A DNA stretch of 64,000 bases from Larus michahellis (lineage: Eukaryota; Chordata; Aves; Charadriiformes; Laridae), in the NCBI RefSeq assembly GCF_964199755.1, contig NC_133898.1, positions 128,834,224-128,898,223 of the forward strand. The letters run 5' to 3'. This document shows positions 13,701 to 25,540 of the stretch, in pieces. The first letter of the stretch is position 1. Each line of letters starts with the position of its first letter. Below the pieces are notes generated by a model. That model had not been told where the DNA came from. It saw only the letters and a program-made list of their open reading frames with translations, and did no database searches. A program made the translations under genes and the position numbers.

Positions 13701-16700
13701 TCCACTTTGGGCTTCTACTGTTGCCAAACTGTTTTCGCGCTGTGAATTGTTTTCTTTGTATAATTGACCATAGTCATAGTCCCCTATTTTTTTTCTTCAC
13801 TAAATAACCGTGGTCGAAAGGTGCTCGGAGAGCGTGATGCCTTAAAGATGCAATCCTGATCCTGCGGGAATCGAGGGAACCAGGATTTCACTCTCTTAAA
13901 TTTAGTGTGTTAACGTAGTGACGAAATCAGTGTTGTGTGTCTCAAGTGAAGAAAGCAGGCGGAAAAAAAACCACGGTGGTGTTTGGCGTGCTTTATGTAC
14001 TTCAAATTATTTTCCATACATTTAACTAATTACATAAACAGATGATATTTACAGGGGACTTCTGGCTATAATTGACCTTCATCTTTTCCTGTGCACTGCC
14101 CAGCCTCTCCTTGAATTTTCGTATTATTTCCTCTTAATCATTCCACATCTAACACCGTGTTTCAAGCAGTCCTTTTCTCTTGCTGGGACCATCCTACCAA
14201 TTCCCTAGAGGCCAGTATTCCCAATTCCTTTTAACTTCACCTTCTCAGCCCGATTTTCTTGGCAACTTTGGAACTCCCGGCGTGGCCGCACATATCTCTT
14301 CCAAAGCCCAATCTTCAGGCCTCCCACCAGTTACAGCATGATTGGTCTTTTACTTTAACGTGATTGTCAGCTCTTTGGAGTAGGAGCTCTTTTCTTTCTT
14401 TTCTCTTGGGTAATAAATTGCTTTTCAGAAGTTACAGCAACACAGTAAACATTTAAGTATGTATATCTTATTTTTCTTCGAAATTTATGTGCGTGTGTTG
14501 GGGCAAGCAGGGGAGGGATTGCATAAACCGTGAGTCTCCCGTCGAGAGGTAAGAGAAAACCCATGTTTAGGAGCTCGGCAGCGTTCCCATGGCTACTAGG
14601 ACAGGTACATCACGGGAGGGGGAACCCTTCTGGCACTTAACAGCCTTTCCAGGTGATTTATGGTTTCACATAAGCTTTTCCTAAACCGAGAGGTTTTCTA
14701 GGGTTGGCACCTCTTTGCTTGTCTCCATGCCCTGTTGGTTCTGTGTTCAGTGGCCCATGGTTATTAAAATTCTTATCAATAAAGGAGTTTCTGAGCAAGG
14801 TTCTTATTTTCTGGGATCATGCATACCTTCTGAACTCCTCAGCTTAACCAAAGGAACGTTTTTTTTATGTCTGATGTATTTTATAAAAGAAACGTGTAGA
14901 GTTCAAGTAGTATTTGCCTTCAATTACAGTAATTAAGTTGTCAGGACTTGAAGTCACCAAGGGAATGAGAAAATCCTTTCCTGGTTGGCCAGGGGGTAAA
15001 TGGTGTTCTGGTCGCAAGTAGGTTTTACATATTGGGGTGAGGAGGGAAACTGTTCCGGCTGGCATCGGCGGCAGAAAACCCGGGAGACCGTTGGTCATTT
15101 TGCAATCCAAGGCGTCCAAATGCTGCTGTGGGTAGAAGGAAAAGGAAAAGAAAGTGACCCGTTTAACTCTGCTTGAGCAGGGCATCTATTTTTGATCCGC
15201 TCTAACGCCGCCTGCTTGGGTTGGGAGGTGCATCTTATTAAAAAGGCGGCAGCTACAAACACAGCTCGGTCCATTTAGTCTGTGTTGTCTGTCTTGTCAA
15301 ACTCCTGCTGCAGCTCCGCTTTCAGATGGAGCCTGTGTGTATAGATGTAGGTTGGGTATTTTTCCCCAGGTTCAACATCTCTTCTTTGCCAGGAGTCAAA
15401 TAGTTTCAGTTACTTCATGAACTTACCTGAAGGTACACTACAAGGTATTCCTCCAAGAAAAGTACCTAATTTTTCTAAGTGCCCACACAAACATTGCTGG
15501 AATCTCAAGTGTAGCGTTACTTTCGTTCCACTGGAATAGCTCTCTTGAAAGCAGATGTATGAGGAAATCGCTACTCGTAATGCATCACTAATGACACAAA
15601 TTTTTGCATTCCTGCTCGTGTGAGAAAAGGTTACGGATGCATAAGGAGCCAGACCTGCAAAACCTCACTCACAAACCCGAATAAACCCCGCTTCAGCTAG
15701 CAAGTTTAACGATGCCCTGAAGAGAGCCAGATCACTTATCTGCACCATCACGCAATAACTGTGAAGTGTTGAGATAAGCGGTTTTATATCTCCCAGTTTG
15801 CTGCTGGCCTTCGCCCTGTCTATCAGTTTATGCCAGTGAAAGTGGCTATGAAATATTACTGCTCTGATTCGGTGGCGTTTTATAGTCGCTTCCATTCACC
15901 TCCAGGGTGGATGGGCTGGGTGGATGCTCTTATCTATCCCCGCATTTATGAATGGAAAATCGGGGAAGTATCTCTGTCCTACTCACCGCGTTTGACGGCA
16001 GTGACCTCCCGTTCCAGAGCCGTGGTGTAGGCCTGATGGTGCTACGGTTTCTACTCAGTTCTCACTGCTCAGCCTTTCCCGTTGAGGGAGGGGCATGTGC
16101 TTACCTGCAGGTCGCACAAGGCTTTAACAAAAAGGGAAAAAAAAGAAAAAAACAAAAAAAAAGGCAGTGTGAAATTCGGGACGTTTCCAAGAGTCATTTG
16201 TGACATTTGCCAAGCGAAAGGGTATGCCACAAAGGGTTATTTTTTACTGTTTCAGTGTCCCAGCAAATGAGCCTGAATTTCAGCTGCCTTTTGGGGCTGT
16301 TTATTTTGTAAGTCACAGATAATTTAACAAGTTATGTGTTTTCATCTTGTTGCGTTTGTTGCTTTTTCAGAGTCAGTTCTCTTTGTGCCATACATAACAT
16401 CCAGCTCCAGCGCTATACTTCGCTTTTTGTTTAACTTTCAAGATACTAGACTCTTTTTATAGCTATACACCTGCGGCTGGGGTTCAGCAGCGATTTATTT
16501 TGTGTATGCAGAAGCCTTGTAAGATCTAAACCTATGATGTTGGTTTTGCCATCTGATAACGTATGATCAAATGGAGCATGTTTAAATAACAACATCTAGG
16601 ACACAATGACAGTAAACCAGCTACGAAACAAACATTTCTAAAGATCAGATAAGATGGAAGAGATGCATCAATGCCGGATTGTGCCGTATATCATAAGTTC

Positions 16701-17019
16701 TTGCACTTTGCTGCAGAGGTATTCCAGGCATGGGATTTCCTTTATGCCACAGGCTAATAGATCATGCTGTGTTATTTTTCATGTTGGTTTATATCTTGTA
16801 GAGACACGTGAGTGTAATAACACCGAGTATGATAGTATTATACATAATCTGCATGAGCTGCACAGGAGTAGGTAAATCGTAAGAAATTCAAACCAACAGA
16901 CAATTGACTTGTTCTGTATTCTCTTGCTGCCTTCCATACTGCCAGCTCTTCTCCCTACGCCTACACAGTCTTTGGCATTAAGGGCTGCCTCCTACTTCTG
17001 CCCAAATCTGGACCTTTCG
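10705..17019. other. Non-coding, probable PINX1 intron
   Basis: About 6.3 kb with no recognisable exon. An old plus-strand CR1 end lies at 11,480-11,606. The rest is unique-looking, AT-leaning sequence typical of intron. Open frames here are short and match nothing I know. Confidence 0.45.
11480..11606 (+). repeat. Old CR1 3' end
   Basis: The order of blocks matches a diverged CR1 terminus: 'ccttggaggtttccatgact', then 'gacctggtctagcattgg', then 'gactgaagacctccagagg', ending in 'tcaatgattcggtga'. Many substitutions indicate an older insertion than the neighbouring copies. Confidence 0.6.
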
Positions 17020-17747
17020 TAGAATCATGCAATCACAGAATGGTTTGGGTTGGAAGGGACCTTGAAGATCATCCAGTTCCACCCCCTGCCCTGGGCAGGG
17101 ACACCTCCCACCAGACCAGGTTGCTCCAAGCTCCATCCAACCTGGCTTTGAACCCCTCCAGGGATGGGGCAGCCACAGCTTCTCTGGGCAACCTGGGCCA
17201 GGGGCTCACCACCCTCACACCAAAGAATTTCTTCACAATATCTCATCCCAATCTCCCCTCTTACAGTGTAAAACCCTTCCTCCTCGTCCCATGGCTCCCC
17301 TCCCTGCTCCAGAGTCCCTCCCCAGCTTTCCTGGAGCCCCTTGAGGGACTGGCAGGGGCTGGAAGGTCTCCGCGGAGCCTTCTCTTCTCCAGGCTGAACC
17401 CCCCCAGCTCTCTCAGCCTGTCCTCCCAGCAGAGGGGCTCCAGCCCTCCCAGCATCTCCGGGGCCTCCTCTGGCCCCGCTCCAACAGCTCCGTGTCTCTC
17501 CTGTGCCGAGGCCCCAGCGCTGGAGGCAGCACTGCAGGGGGGTCTCCCCCGAGCGCAGCAGAGGGGCAGAATCCCCCCCTCGCCCTGCTGCCCACGCTGC
17601 TGGGGATGCAGCCCAGGCTGCGGGGGGTTTCTGGGCTGCCAGCGCACGGTGCCGGCTCCTGTGGAGCTTCTCACCCACCAACACCCCCAAGTCCTTCTCC
17701 TCAGGGCTGCTCTCCATCCATTCTCCCTCCAGCCTGTGTTCGTGATT
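17020..17747 (-). mobile_element. CR1 LINE, about 0.73 kb, next to PINX1 exon
   Basis: A reverse-orientation CR1 whose 3' end is at the left ('tagaatcatgcaatcacaga') and whose truncated 5' end is at about 17,747. It is longer than the sister copies and retains the segment upstream of 'ggacaggctgagagagctgg' with a broken reverse-transcriptase C-terminal frame. Its right edge lies only about 105 bp before the acceptor of the last PINX1 exon, so it is antisense within the final PINX1 intron, close to the splice site. Confidence 0.92.
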
Positions 17748-17851
17748 GACAATTAATTTTCAAAGTGCCGTATTATATTTTAATATTTTTTATTAGCATG
17801 AAAAAAAAGAACCTTCTGTTTAAAATTATTATTTCTGACTCTCACCTGCAG

Positions 17852-18451
17852 GAGGATACGACCGATCCTGAGTCTCAGGAAGAGAAGCAGAGAAACGGCT
17901 GGGTCTCTGAGCCTGCAGATGGTTACAATACGGTGAAAAGTGTTCTCACTGTACAGGAATATTTCGCCAAGCGCATGGCAAAACGGAAGGCATCCCGGAA
18001 CGAACCAGAGGCAAAGGTAGACAATTCCTGCTCAAACGCTGACGAAGCTTTGGAGCCTTCAGAAGAACTGAAAACCAAAGTCAAAAAGAAAAAGAAGAAG
18101 CAGAAGAGAGCTGAGGCAGAGAGTACAGAGCACTGCGAGAAACCAAAAGTGAAACAATCCAAGATAGGTAACTTGAATGGAAAGGAACTGGACGCTCCGT
18201 TAAATGAGTGTCGCTCAGGGAAAAAGAAAAGGAAACATAAAGAGCAGCACGAAGAGGAAAGTTGTGATGAAAATATGGGCAATGGAGAAATTTATATGGG
18301 AGTATCTGACGGGGAAGATCCCAGCATAAAGGACTTTGAGGCAAAGCAAAAGAAACGCCATAAGAAGAAACACAAAAGGCAAAAAGAGGAGACAGAAGAG
18401 CGTATGGAAGGAGCGCAGAGAAAGAAAAAGAAGCACGGCAAGCACATCTAA
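17852..18451 (+). CDS. PINX1: PINX1 last coding exon (C-terminal 199 aa)
   Basis: PINX1 is a nucleolar, G-patch-containing protein that binds TERF1 and inhibits telomerase through its C-terminal telomerase-inhibitory region; it also takes part in rRNA maturation. Only the final exon is here. The acceptor 'ctgactctcacctgcag' precedes GAG at 17,852, and the frame is open to TAA at 18,449-18,451. The key match is LTVQEYFAKRMAKRK, equivalent to the TIQEYFAKRM block of human PINX1. Downstream come lysine clusters (KKKKKKQKRAE, KKKRKHK, KQKKRHKKKHKRQK) and the basic end RKKKKHGKHI, as expected of the inhibitory/nucleolar-targeting tail. The G-patch, TERF1-binding region and start codon lie on exons outside the window or unseen. 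The reading frame extends upstream into intron, but that part is not coding. SOX7 follows in the same orientation, as in mammals. Confidence 0.93.
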   Translation, partial: EDTTDPESQEEKQRNGWVSEPADGYNTVKSVLTVQEYFAKRMAKRKASRNEPEAKVDNSCSNADEALEPSEELKTKVKKKKKKQKRAEAESTEHCEKPKVKQSKIGNLNGKELDAPLNECRSGKKKRKHKEQHEEESCDENMGNGEIYMGVSDGEDPSIKDFEAKQKKRHKKKHKRQKEETEERMEGAQRKKKKHGKHI

Positions 18452-19240
18452 CCCTTTAAGAATTAAGCTGGGACTCTGGGGTGATTTGAACTTTGGCGTG
18501 TTAGAGGAGAAGGCTGTGCAAACACACCAGCCAGCCACCGCTGTAATCCAGTCGTGAGCACGCTGCTCTACCTCCAGCTGAAACCAGGGTTTAAATGTAG
18601 CTTTTTTTCAAGGCACAACATGGTGACGGGGCCAACGTGAGCTTCAGCGCCACATTAAAAAGGTGTAGGGCCAAGACTGGCATGTCTGCAAAGCGAGACT
18701 TGATAAATACCGGTGAGGTTTTGCCTCTGCCAGCCTGCTTCACCGTGGTGGCTTTCCAAGAGCTACGTCTTAACAGAGCAGAGCCTGTGCTGCCTTCAGC
18801 CCACGTTCCCTCCGCTGCAGCTCCGCTCAAGTCAGGTAACAGCAAGCAAAATCAGGCCTGGTTTTAACCGCTGGGGTTAAGAATGCGAAAAAGCAATGAA
18901 TTACCGTCCGCTGCTTCACACCGACTGTGTTTTTCTCAATCCACAGGGAAAAAAAAGTCGCCCTGCTACTGCCTGTATTACTAAAGCCACTGTTGTTTTC
19001 ACCTGCGATAGCCCAGCTCTGCTTCTGGCAACAGGAGGGGTTTTACAAAGCTCTATGTATTTTTTCACTGATTTTTGCAAAGTCGCGTCTAATTTTTTCA
19101 TTGATCTCCTTTTACATCTAACATGAATGTTGTTTCTTCCCCAAAATACTTATTCGAATGAAAGGTTTACGCCTGAATACTTATTCAAATTCTGTGTCAG
19201 TTCTACAGAATGAAATAAAAATACCTGCCTTTGTTTCCTA
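18452..19240 (+). other. PINX1: PINX1 3'UTR with poly(A) signal
   Basis: A non-coding stretch after the PINX1 stop. A canonical AATAAA at 19,214-19,219 (within 'gaatgaaataaaaatacctg') is the first convincing poly(A) signal, giving a 3'UTR of about 0.78 kb. The exact cleavage site is inferred. Confidence 0.6.
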
Positions 19241-19665
19241 GCCGGTCGTGAGCTATTGTCAAGCGCTTGTAGGTTTGCAACCAAGCAAAAGGAGCTGTGC
19301 CTTTATTACCCATATCTAAACCTTTGGTTCCCAGGCAGCATTCCGGTTACCTTCAGTGGTGCATCTGGAAATCAGAAAGTTGTCTTGGATGGAGCAAAGT
19401 TTCCTGTGAAATTAGGAGACCTGACAGATTTTAAAAGCAGAGCTGATGCGATGTGTTAGTATTGAAAATCTGCAATTTAGATTTATAACCAAATTAGAGC
19501 TTGTTTCTATTTGCAAACCTGGAAATAAGTAATGCTGGAACTCGGCGGCTTAAACATCGGGGGTGGATTTTGGCATCTGAGTCTCTCTCAGCCAAGTGCT
19601 GTCGGCAGAGATGGGTGAGCTTGGAAGTTAAGCGGTGGAATGGGGAAGAAGCTTTCACTGTCCCA

Positions 19666-20513
19666 ACACAAAGCTGGAGGGGGTGGCTGACACACCGGAA
19701 GGCTGTGCCGCCATACAGGGACACCTGGACAGGCTGGAGAGTTGGGCAAAGAGGAACCTTATGAAATTCAACAAGGGCAAGTGTAGGGTGCTGCACCTGG
19801 GGACGAATAACCCCCCGCACCAGGACAGGTTGTGGGGACCTGCTGGAGAGCAGCTCGGTGGAAAGAGACCGTGAGTCAGCAATGTGCCCTTGTGGCCAAG
19901 AAGGCCAATGGCATCCTGGGGTGCATCAAGAAGAGTGTGGCCAGCAGGTGGAGGGAGGTCATCCTCCCCCTCTGCTCTGCCCTGGGGAGGCCACAGCTGG
20001 AGCACTGGCTCCAGTTCTGGGCTCCCCGGTTCAAGAAGGACGGGGAACTGCTGGAGAGGGGACAGCAAAGGGCTACCAAGATGATGAGGGGACCGGAACA
20101 TCTCTCTGATGAAGAAAGACTGAGAGATTTGGGTCTCTTCAGTCTGGAAAAGAGATGACTGAGGGGGGATCTTATCAACGCTTGTAAATACTGAAAGGGT
20201 GGGTGTCAGGAGGATGGGGCCAGGCTCTTTTCGGTGGTGCCCGGGGACAGGACAAGAGGTAACGGGCACAAACATGACAATAGGAAGTTCCACCTAAACA
20301 TGAGGAGGAACTTCTTTCCCGTGAGGGTGGCAGAGCCCTGGCACAGGCTGCCCAGAGAGGTGGTGGAGTCTCCGTCTCTGGAGACATTCCAACCCCGCCT
20401 GGACGCGTTCCTGTGCCACCTGCTCTGGGTGACCCTGCTCTGGCCGGGGGTTGGATGGGATGATCTCCAGAGGTCCCTTCCAACCCCTGCCACTCTGTGA
20501 TCCTGTGACTCCT
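19666..20513 (+). mobile_element. CR1 LINE, about 0.85 kb, internal deletion
   Basis: A plus-strand CR1 from the 'acacaaagctgg' block, just after the FADDT motif region, to the 3' end 'tgtgatcctgtgactcc'. Compared with the copy at 2,638, about 28 bp are missing at about 19,870, between 'cggtggaaagagacc' and 'gtgagtcagcaatgtgcc'; this shifts the reverse-transcriptase C-terminal frame. The following frame, with [15 protein letters not shown] to LGLFSLEKR, is open but interrupted later. A non-functional copy about 1.2 kb downstream of the PINX1 stop codon. Confidence 0.93.
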
Positions 20514-22752
20514 CGAGTCTGGTTCTGATACTGCTTTGGCCACAGCAAATTGACAGCACAGTCCTGAAAGCCAGCCAGTTTTCATGGCATAATTCAGCAG
20601 AGCTGACCAGAATTCAGACCCGTTAGCCGCTGGTTTGACTTTGGGCCTGCCTGTGTTTCATCAGTGTAAATCTAAAACATCCCATTGCCCTGCTCTGCTG
20701 AATAAAACGGGGACGTTGTTTTATTGTCTCAGCTCAGTTGAGTTGCTTAACGTGGTTTGAAAAACATTGTCAAGATGCAGATGTTAATACGAAAAAATTT
20801 CCTTAAGCTGCCTTTATTGTCCGGGGGGAGAAACTTAGTCGGAAGCAGAGAGTCCACACGCCTTCCGATGTTTTAGCTGCAGCTCAACTCTTCGTTTTTA
20901 AAATATCTTGGTGCGCCTTTCTTGCCCTCAGGACGCGCTCATTCATTGCAGCGAAATTACTGTAGTTTTAGGTATTGTAAGGGAAGAACAGGATGCCTTT
21001 CTCTGTGCTTCACGCTGACGTGCCTGTAGTTTTTAAAGCTTTTAAACCTTTAAACCTTGCTTTTCGGTGCTATACAAATATTAGCCGTTACGATGCCGCT
21101 GTGGCTGGGCTTGTTCCCTGCCTTCCTTAAACGAAATACCAACTAATGCCATGAGGTTGCTGTAGAGTTGAGTAAGCCTCATGCTCAGGGTGCAAAAAAT
21201 ATTCTCAACGGAAGCAGACTGCAAAATATATATCTTTTTTTTTTATGCTATATTGAAGCATCCTAAGTTTTGTGGGTGCCCCTCAAAGCAGCTTTGCTCA
21301 CTTCATCCCCAGTTTGGATTTTTGTTTGTTAGTAAAAGCCAAAAGCTTGACTGTTTCCAGTGATTTTTATTTTTTTTTTAAATCTTAAGCAGCTGAACTT
21401 TACAGTCTCTCTGGGATTTCAATTTTAAAAGGTGCTAGTCAAGGAATAGGGTTTCTTTCTCCAAATACTGCTGGGCTTGTTTGTTTGTTCTCCGTATTAA
21501 TCGCCCGTGAGTTTCTGTGTGCTAATTCTTCGGAGTGTTTGGCCAGCTTCCAGCGTTAGTTACGGAAAGAATAAAACCAGGAGTAAATCTTGAAATTTAC
21601 GGTGTTGCTGCGATTAAGCGCGGCGTCCCTACGACCTAAATCTGGCTCAGCTTGACATCTCGGCTACAAATAGAAGATTCTCGATGTGTCCAAGAAGTGG
21701 GGATTTCACTTTATGCTGGGAAACGTGGGACTTGGATATGCCTCAGGCTCAAAGAGAAGTAGCGTGTGCAGAATGTGAGTTTTAGGGGAAAAAAATAAGA
21801 GCCTAACGTTTGAAATGAGAAATTCACTTTGCTGCTCTGCTCTGTGTGTGTTAGTGGTTGGCCAACTTTGCGTTGGCCGACGAAGAGCTCTTCTTACCAG
21901 ATACTGTCTAGTGACATGGATGGTGGAAACAAAAGGAACACATTTCAAAGTAATAAATTACATTTTTTGTTGTTGTTTACAGTGGGTTGTGAGTCCGGTT
22001 TCAACCAACCTCTGGTTTGGCAAGCAGGTCTTTTTTCGAAAGCAGAAGAAAAAGAATTACGTCATTACCCAAATGGTGAAATTAGCAGAATGTAAGCACA
22101 AAGAAATCACTTGGTTTCATTTCAGTGAAAATAAGACTTTTAAACAGCAGGGTCTTTTGTTATATATTTGTCCATTGTACTCCCACATTGCAGCACAAAA
22201 TTATGTACCTCCAAGTGAAATTACCCAGAAACCAAGCAAAATGAGAGTTGCCACTCTGCTTTCCCTTCCAAATCGAGAACGATGCGCATGCAGCAGAGAT
22301 ATTAAAATCTTTCCAGTTCTGGTAATCCCAGGTCACCAGTGACGTAGAAGAAAATTTGCCTTTTCGCCCTGGGAGCCTTACGCAGGTGATGGTTTCTCAG
22401 GAGTTTCTTTGATTTTTTCTTCCATTTCTTTCGCATTTTTCGAACGTTGAAATTCCCTGTCGGTGCAAAGGCTGCTGCACACCAAAGTAAGGGATTTGCG
22501 ATTGCAATTTTATGAACAGCAATGTATATGCTGACTTCTGTGCGTACAGAACAAAACTGGAGCCTGGAAAGTAGAGGCCATGGAAAAGTAAGTCTGTTAC
22601 CAGCATTGGACCAAAGTGTGTGAGCTTAATGGGCTTCAACTCGTTTGATTGTGCTGTGTCCGACTCTGCAGAGCCTTCCTTCAAGCCAGGGATGGGACGG
22701 GACAACCCAGATCTGTGGAACAGGCACCGTTCCTTGGATTTCTTTCCAAGAG
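20514..22752. other. PINX1-SOX7 intergenic, nothing recognised
   Basis: Mostly AT-rich unique sequence. The frame at 21,815-22,342 is open for 175 codons but has no recognisable domain and no splice or promoter support, so it is treated as chance. Confidence 0.45.
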
Positions 22753-23150
22753 CATAGAATCACAGAGTAGTTTAGGTTGGAAGGGACCTTAAGACCACCC
22801 AGTTCCACCCCCCTGCCCTGGGCAGGGACGCCTCCCACCAGCCCAGGTTGCTCCAAGCCCCGTCCAACCTGGCCTAGAACCCCTCCAGGGATGGGGCAGC
22901 CACAGCTTCTCTGGGCAACCTGGGCCAGGGACTCACCCCCCTCACACCAAAGAATTTCTTCACAATATCTCATCTCAATCTCCCCTCTTTCAGTTTAAAA
23001 CCGTTCCCCCCTCATCCCATGGCTCCCCTCCCTGCTCCAGAGTCCCTCCCCAGCTTTCCTGGAGCCCCTTTAGGGACTGGCAGGGGCTGGAAGGTCTCCG
23101 CGGAGCCTTCTCTTCTCCAGGCTGAACCCCCCCAGCTCTCTCAGCCTGTC
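22753..23150 (-). mobile_element. CR1 LINE, host copy, left part
   Basis: A reverse-orientation CR1 starting with 'catagaatcacagagtagtt'. It runs to 'ctctcagcctgtc' at 23,150, where a second CR1 begins. The remainder of this copy resumes at 23,603-23,717 ('cctgtcctcccagcagagga'). The uninterrupted sister at 17,020 reads straight through this junction, showing that the two pieces were once one element. Confidence 0.92.
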
Positions 23151-23602
23151 ATAGAATCATAGAATCATAGAATCATAGAATCATAGGGTTGGAAGGGACC
23201 TCTGGAGATCATCTAGTCCAAACCCCCTGCCAGAGCAGGGTCACCCAGAGCAGGTTACACAGGAACACGTCCAGGTGGGTTTTGAATGTCTCCAGAGTTG
23301 GAGACTCCACTACCTCTCTGGGCAGCCTGTTCTAGTGCTCTGCCACCCTCAGGGTAAAGAAGTTCCTCCTCATGTTGAGGTGGAACTTCCTATGTTCAAG
23401 TTTGTGCCCATTGCCTCTTGTCCTGTCCCCGGGCACCACTGAGAAGAGCCTGGCCCCATCCTCCTGACACCCACCCTTTCAGTATTTATAAGTGTTGATA
23501 AGGTCACCCCTCAGACGTCTTTTTTCCAGACTGAAGAGACCCAAATCCCTCAGCCTTTCCTCATAAGAGAGGTGTTCCAGTCCCCTAATCATCTTTGTAG
23601 CT
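23151..23602 (-). mobile_element. CR1 LINE nested inside another CR1
   Basis: A younger CR1 of a different subfamily, related to the copy at 2,638. It is inserted in the host CR1 in the same orientation. Its 3' terminus is a clean array of four ATAGAATC octamers (23,151 onward) and its 5' end is truncated at about 23,602 ('atcatctttgtagct'). The hexamer CCTGTC flanks it on both sides (23,145-23,150 and 23,603-23,608), consistent with a short target-site duplication. Confidence 0.92.
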
Positions 23603-23717
23603 CCTGTCCTCCCAGCAGAGGAGCTCCAGCCCTCCCAGCATCTCTGGGGCCTCCTCTGGCCCCGCTCCGACAGCTCCGTGTCCTTCTTGTGCTGAGGACT
23701 CCAGAGCTGGACACAGG
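23603..23717 (-). mobile_element. CR1 LINE, host copy, right part
   Basis: A continuation of the CR1 interrupted at 23,150. It carries 'cctgtcctcccagcagagg', 'tctggggcctcctctggccc' and 'ctccgtgtccttcttgtgct', then loses similarity after 'gagctggacacag'. Confidence 0.85.
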
Positions 23718-24353
23718 TGGTGTCGCAGATGTACCAGCTCTTTCCTTTACACACCACCGGTGCAACGTAGAAGTAACAACCCAGCTTATCGCAAAGCATC
23801 GGTGTGTGCTACTGTTAAGGACAAGTTGCAAGACACCCCCATTTCCAATGGGGTTCAGATTTCAGACCCCCGTATCCTTACGTCTGCATGGATTTTGGTC
23901 CTTTAGACAGGATCTGAGACGCAGCTGCTTGGTGAACCTCAAGAAATGCACTTGGGGGCTCATCACGTTCAGCATCGCCTTCAATTAATGCCGTTGTCCT
24001 TTAAGCAGAAGGTGGTTCTGGTGCTGACTTCTTTCAAATAATCAGCTCTCGGCATTGAAAATGAGCTGAACGCCCCAATGTAATTAACCCGTTTTCTCCT
24101 GTTTAAACACAAGATTGAAGTTCTTGAAGCATCCACCTTCAAAAGGCACAATTTACGTCATGAAACCTCCAAACCTGCCGGCACTACGAGGAGGAAGGAA
24201 GCTCCGAGAAGAGAGGAAAACCACACAAAGTCTATTGGAAACACGGCGTGGCATCACGCCTGGCTTCAAAAAAAGATCTTGGAACGGCGCGTCCTCAAAC
24301 AGCGTGAGGATTGCTCGCATCTGAAGCGGTTCTTTGCCTCGTTCCTCTTCCTT

Positions 24354-24455
24354 CCTGGGCAGGAGAACCCTAATTACGTGAAGGTGTATCAATCTCACCT
24401 CGTTCCTGGGCAGGAGAACCCTAATTACGCAAAGGTTTATCAGTCTCATCCGCGT
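24354..24455 (+). repeat. 51-bp direct tandem duplication
   Basis: Two adjacent copies start at 24,354 and 24,405 with 'cctgggcaggagaaccctaa'. They differ at a handful of bases (ttacgtgaaggtgtat versus ttacgcaaaggtttat). The 51-bp period is a multiple of three, so an open frame passes through both copies. Confidence 0.9.
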
Positions 24456-24690
24456 GGTGTTAGTGGCCGAGGATCTGAGCTCACGGAGTACTCGGACACT
24501 GACCGAGGCTCCGTACCTGTCCCGTGCAGGGATAAACAAACTATAAAGAAACCTTTAGTGATGCAGGACTGGGGAATATGGTAAAAATAAACTTTTGTGG
24601 TGGCAGAAGCGGGTAAATTGCTCCGAAGCCAAATTGAAGCACGATTTCTCAGCAAGTCAGAACTTAAAATTCTGCTTCTGAGTCACTCGA

Positions 24691-24708
24691 TTTTTTTTTT
24701 TTTTTTTA
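24691..24708 (+). repeat. Poly-T tract
   Basis: A run of 17 T followed by 'actaatcttaatcc'. No gene association. Confidence 0.85.
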
Positions 24709-25540
24709 CTAATCTTAATCCGTTTTTATTAATTTTGAAGTGCAAGAGGGAAATTCCGCTAGCCCCTTTTAACCTAAAGGCACTAAAATACATTTATTTT
24801 TCTCACTCTTAAAGCCACGGTTTAAAAATAATAAGAGCAGAAGTAACAAGTGCCCTGAGTGTGCGCGCTCTGAAAATTTTAGCTTTTTTTTTCGCCTACA
24901 TTTTTTGTTGCGGGGTGAAAAGGGGAAAACTCTGGCTTCTCCTCCAAACGGTCCCAGTAGGAATCCCTGGGGAAAGGCTGGTGGACACGGGGAGGACGGG
25001 TTGGGTCTTCTGTCCTGGGTGGGAGCTGCACCCCCCGGGACGCGGCTCTTCTGCTGGGAACCCCCCGGCTGCCTCCGCGAAAACTGCCCTTGGGAGACGA
25101 GGGCTTCCTCAATAATTAAGGAACATGTGAATATTGGGCTAATTTCGGCTTTGCACTTTTCTCACACATTTTAATGTCTCCGAAGCAGGAGCAGGGGGGA
25201 GGTTATTTAGTGAAAACAGCCCCCGCCGTTTGCAAACCGAGTCAAACTCCAGGTGTCAGACCCAGGCTAAAAGGGGATGTTTTTTCGGGAGCGGGGACGG
25301 TCTCGCCTGTACGGCTTCGGCCGGGGATTTTTCTCCCTGCCCCAGGGGAGTTGCTGCCACCGTTCCCCATCCGCGAAAATGGGGGAGAACAAAGCTTTTC
25401 TTCCCCTCTTTGTCTGCTCGGTCTATTTTAGCTTGTAGCTTTTAGCCGTAATTTCCCCGCTCTCAAAGCCCTGGGAGAGCTCCGCTTCTTCCTGTGCCCC
25501 AGATACAGGTAAGCGTTCCACCAGAACGGGGAAGGGAAGC

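Noticed and set aside
17765..17851. Upstream extension of the PINX1 frame starting at an ATG
   Set aside because: It lies before a good splice acceptor and encodes intron-like sequence (MKKKNLLFKIIIS); homology to PINX1 begins only after the acceptor.
21815..22342. 175-codon plus-strand frame
   Set aside because: No domain, no promoter or splice context; acceptable as chance in about 9 kb of intergenic DNA.
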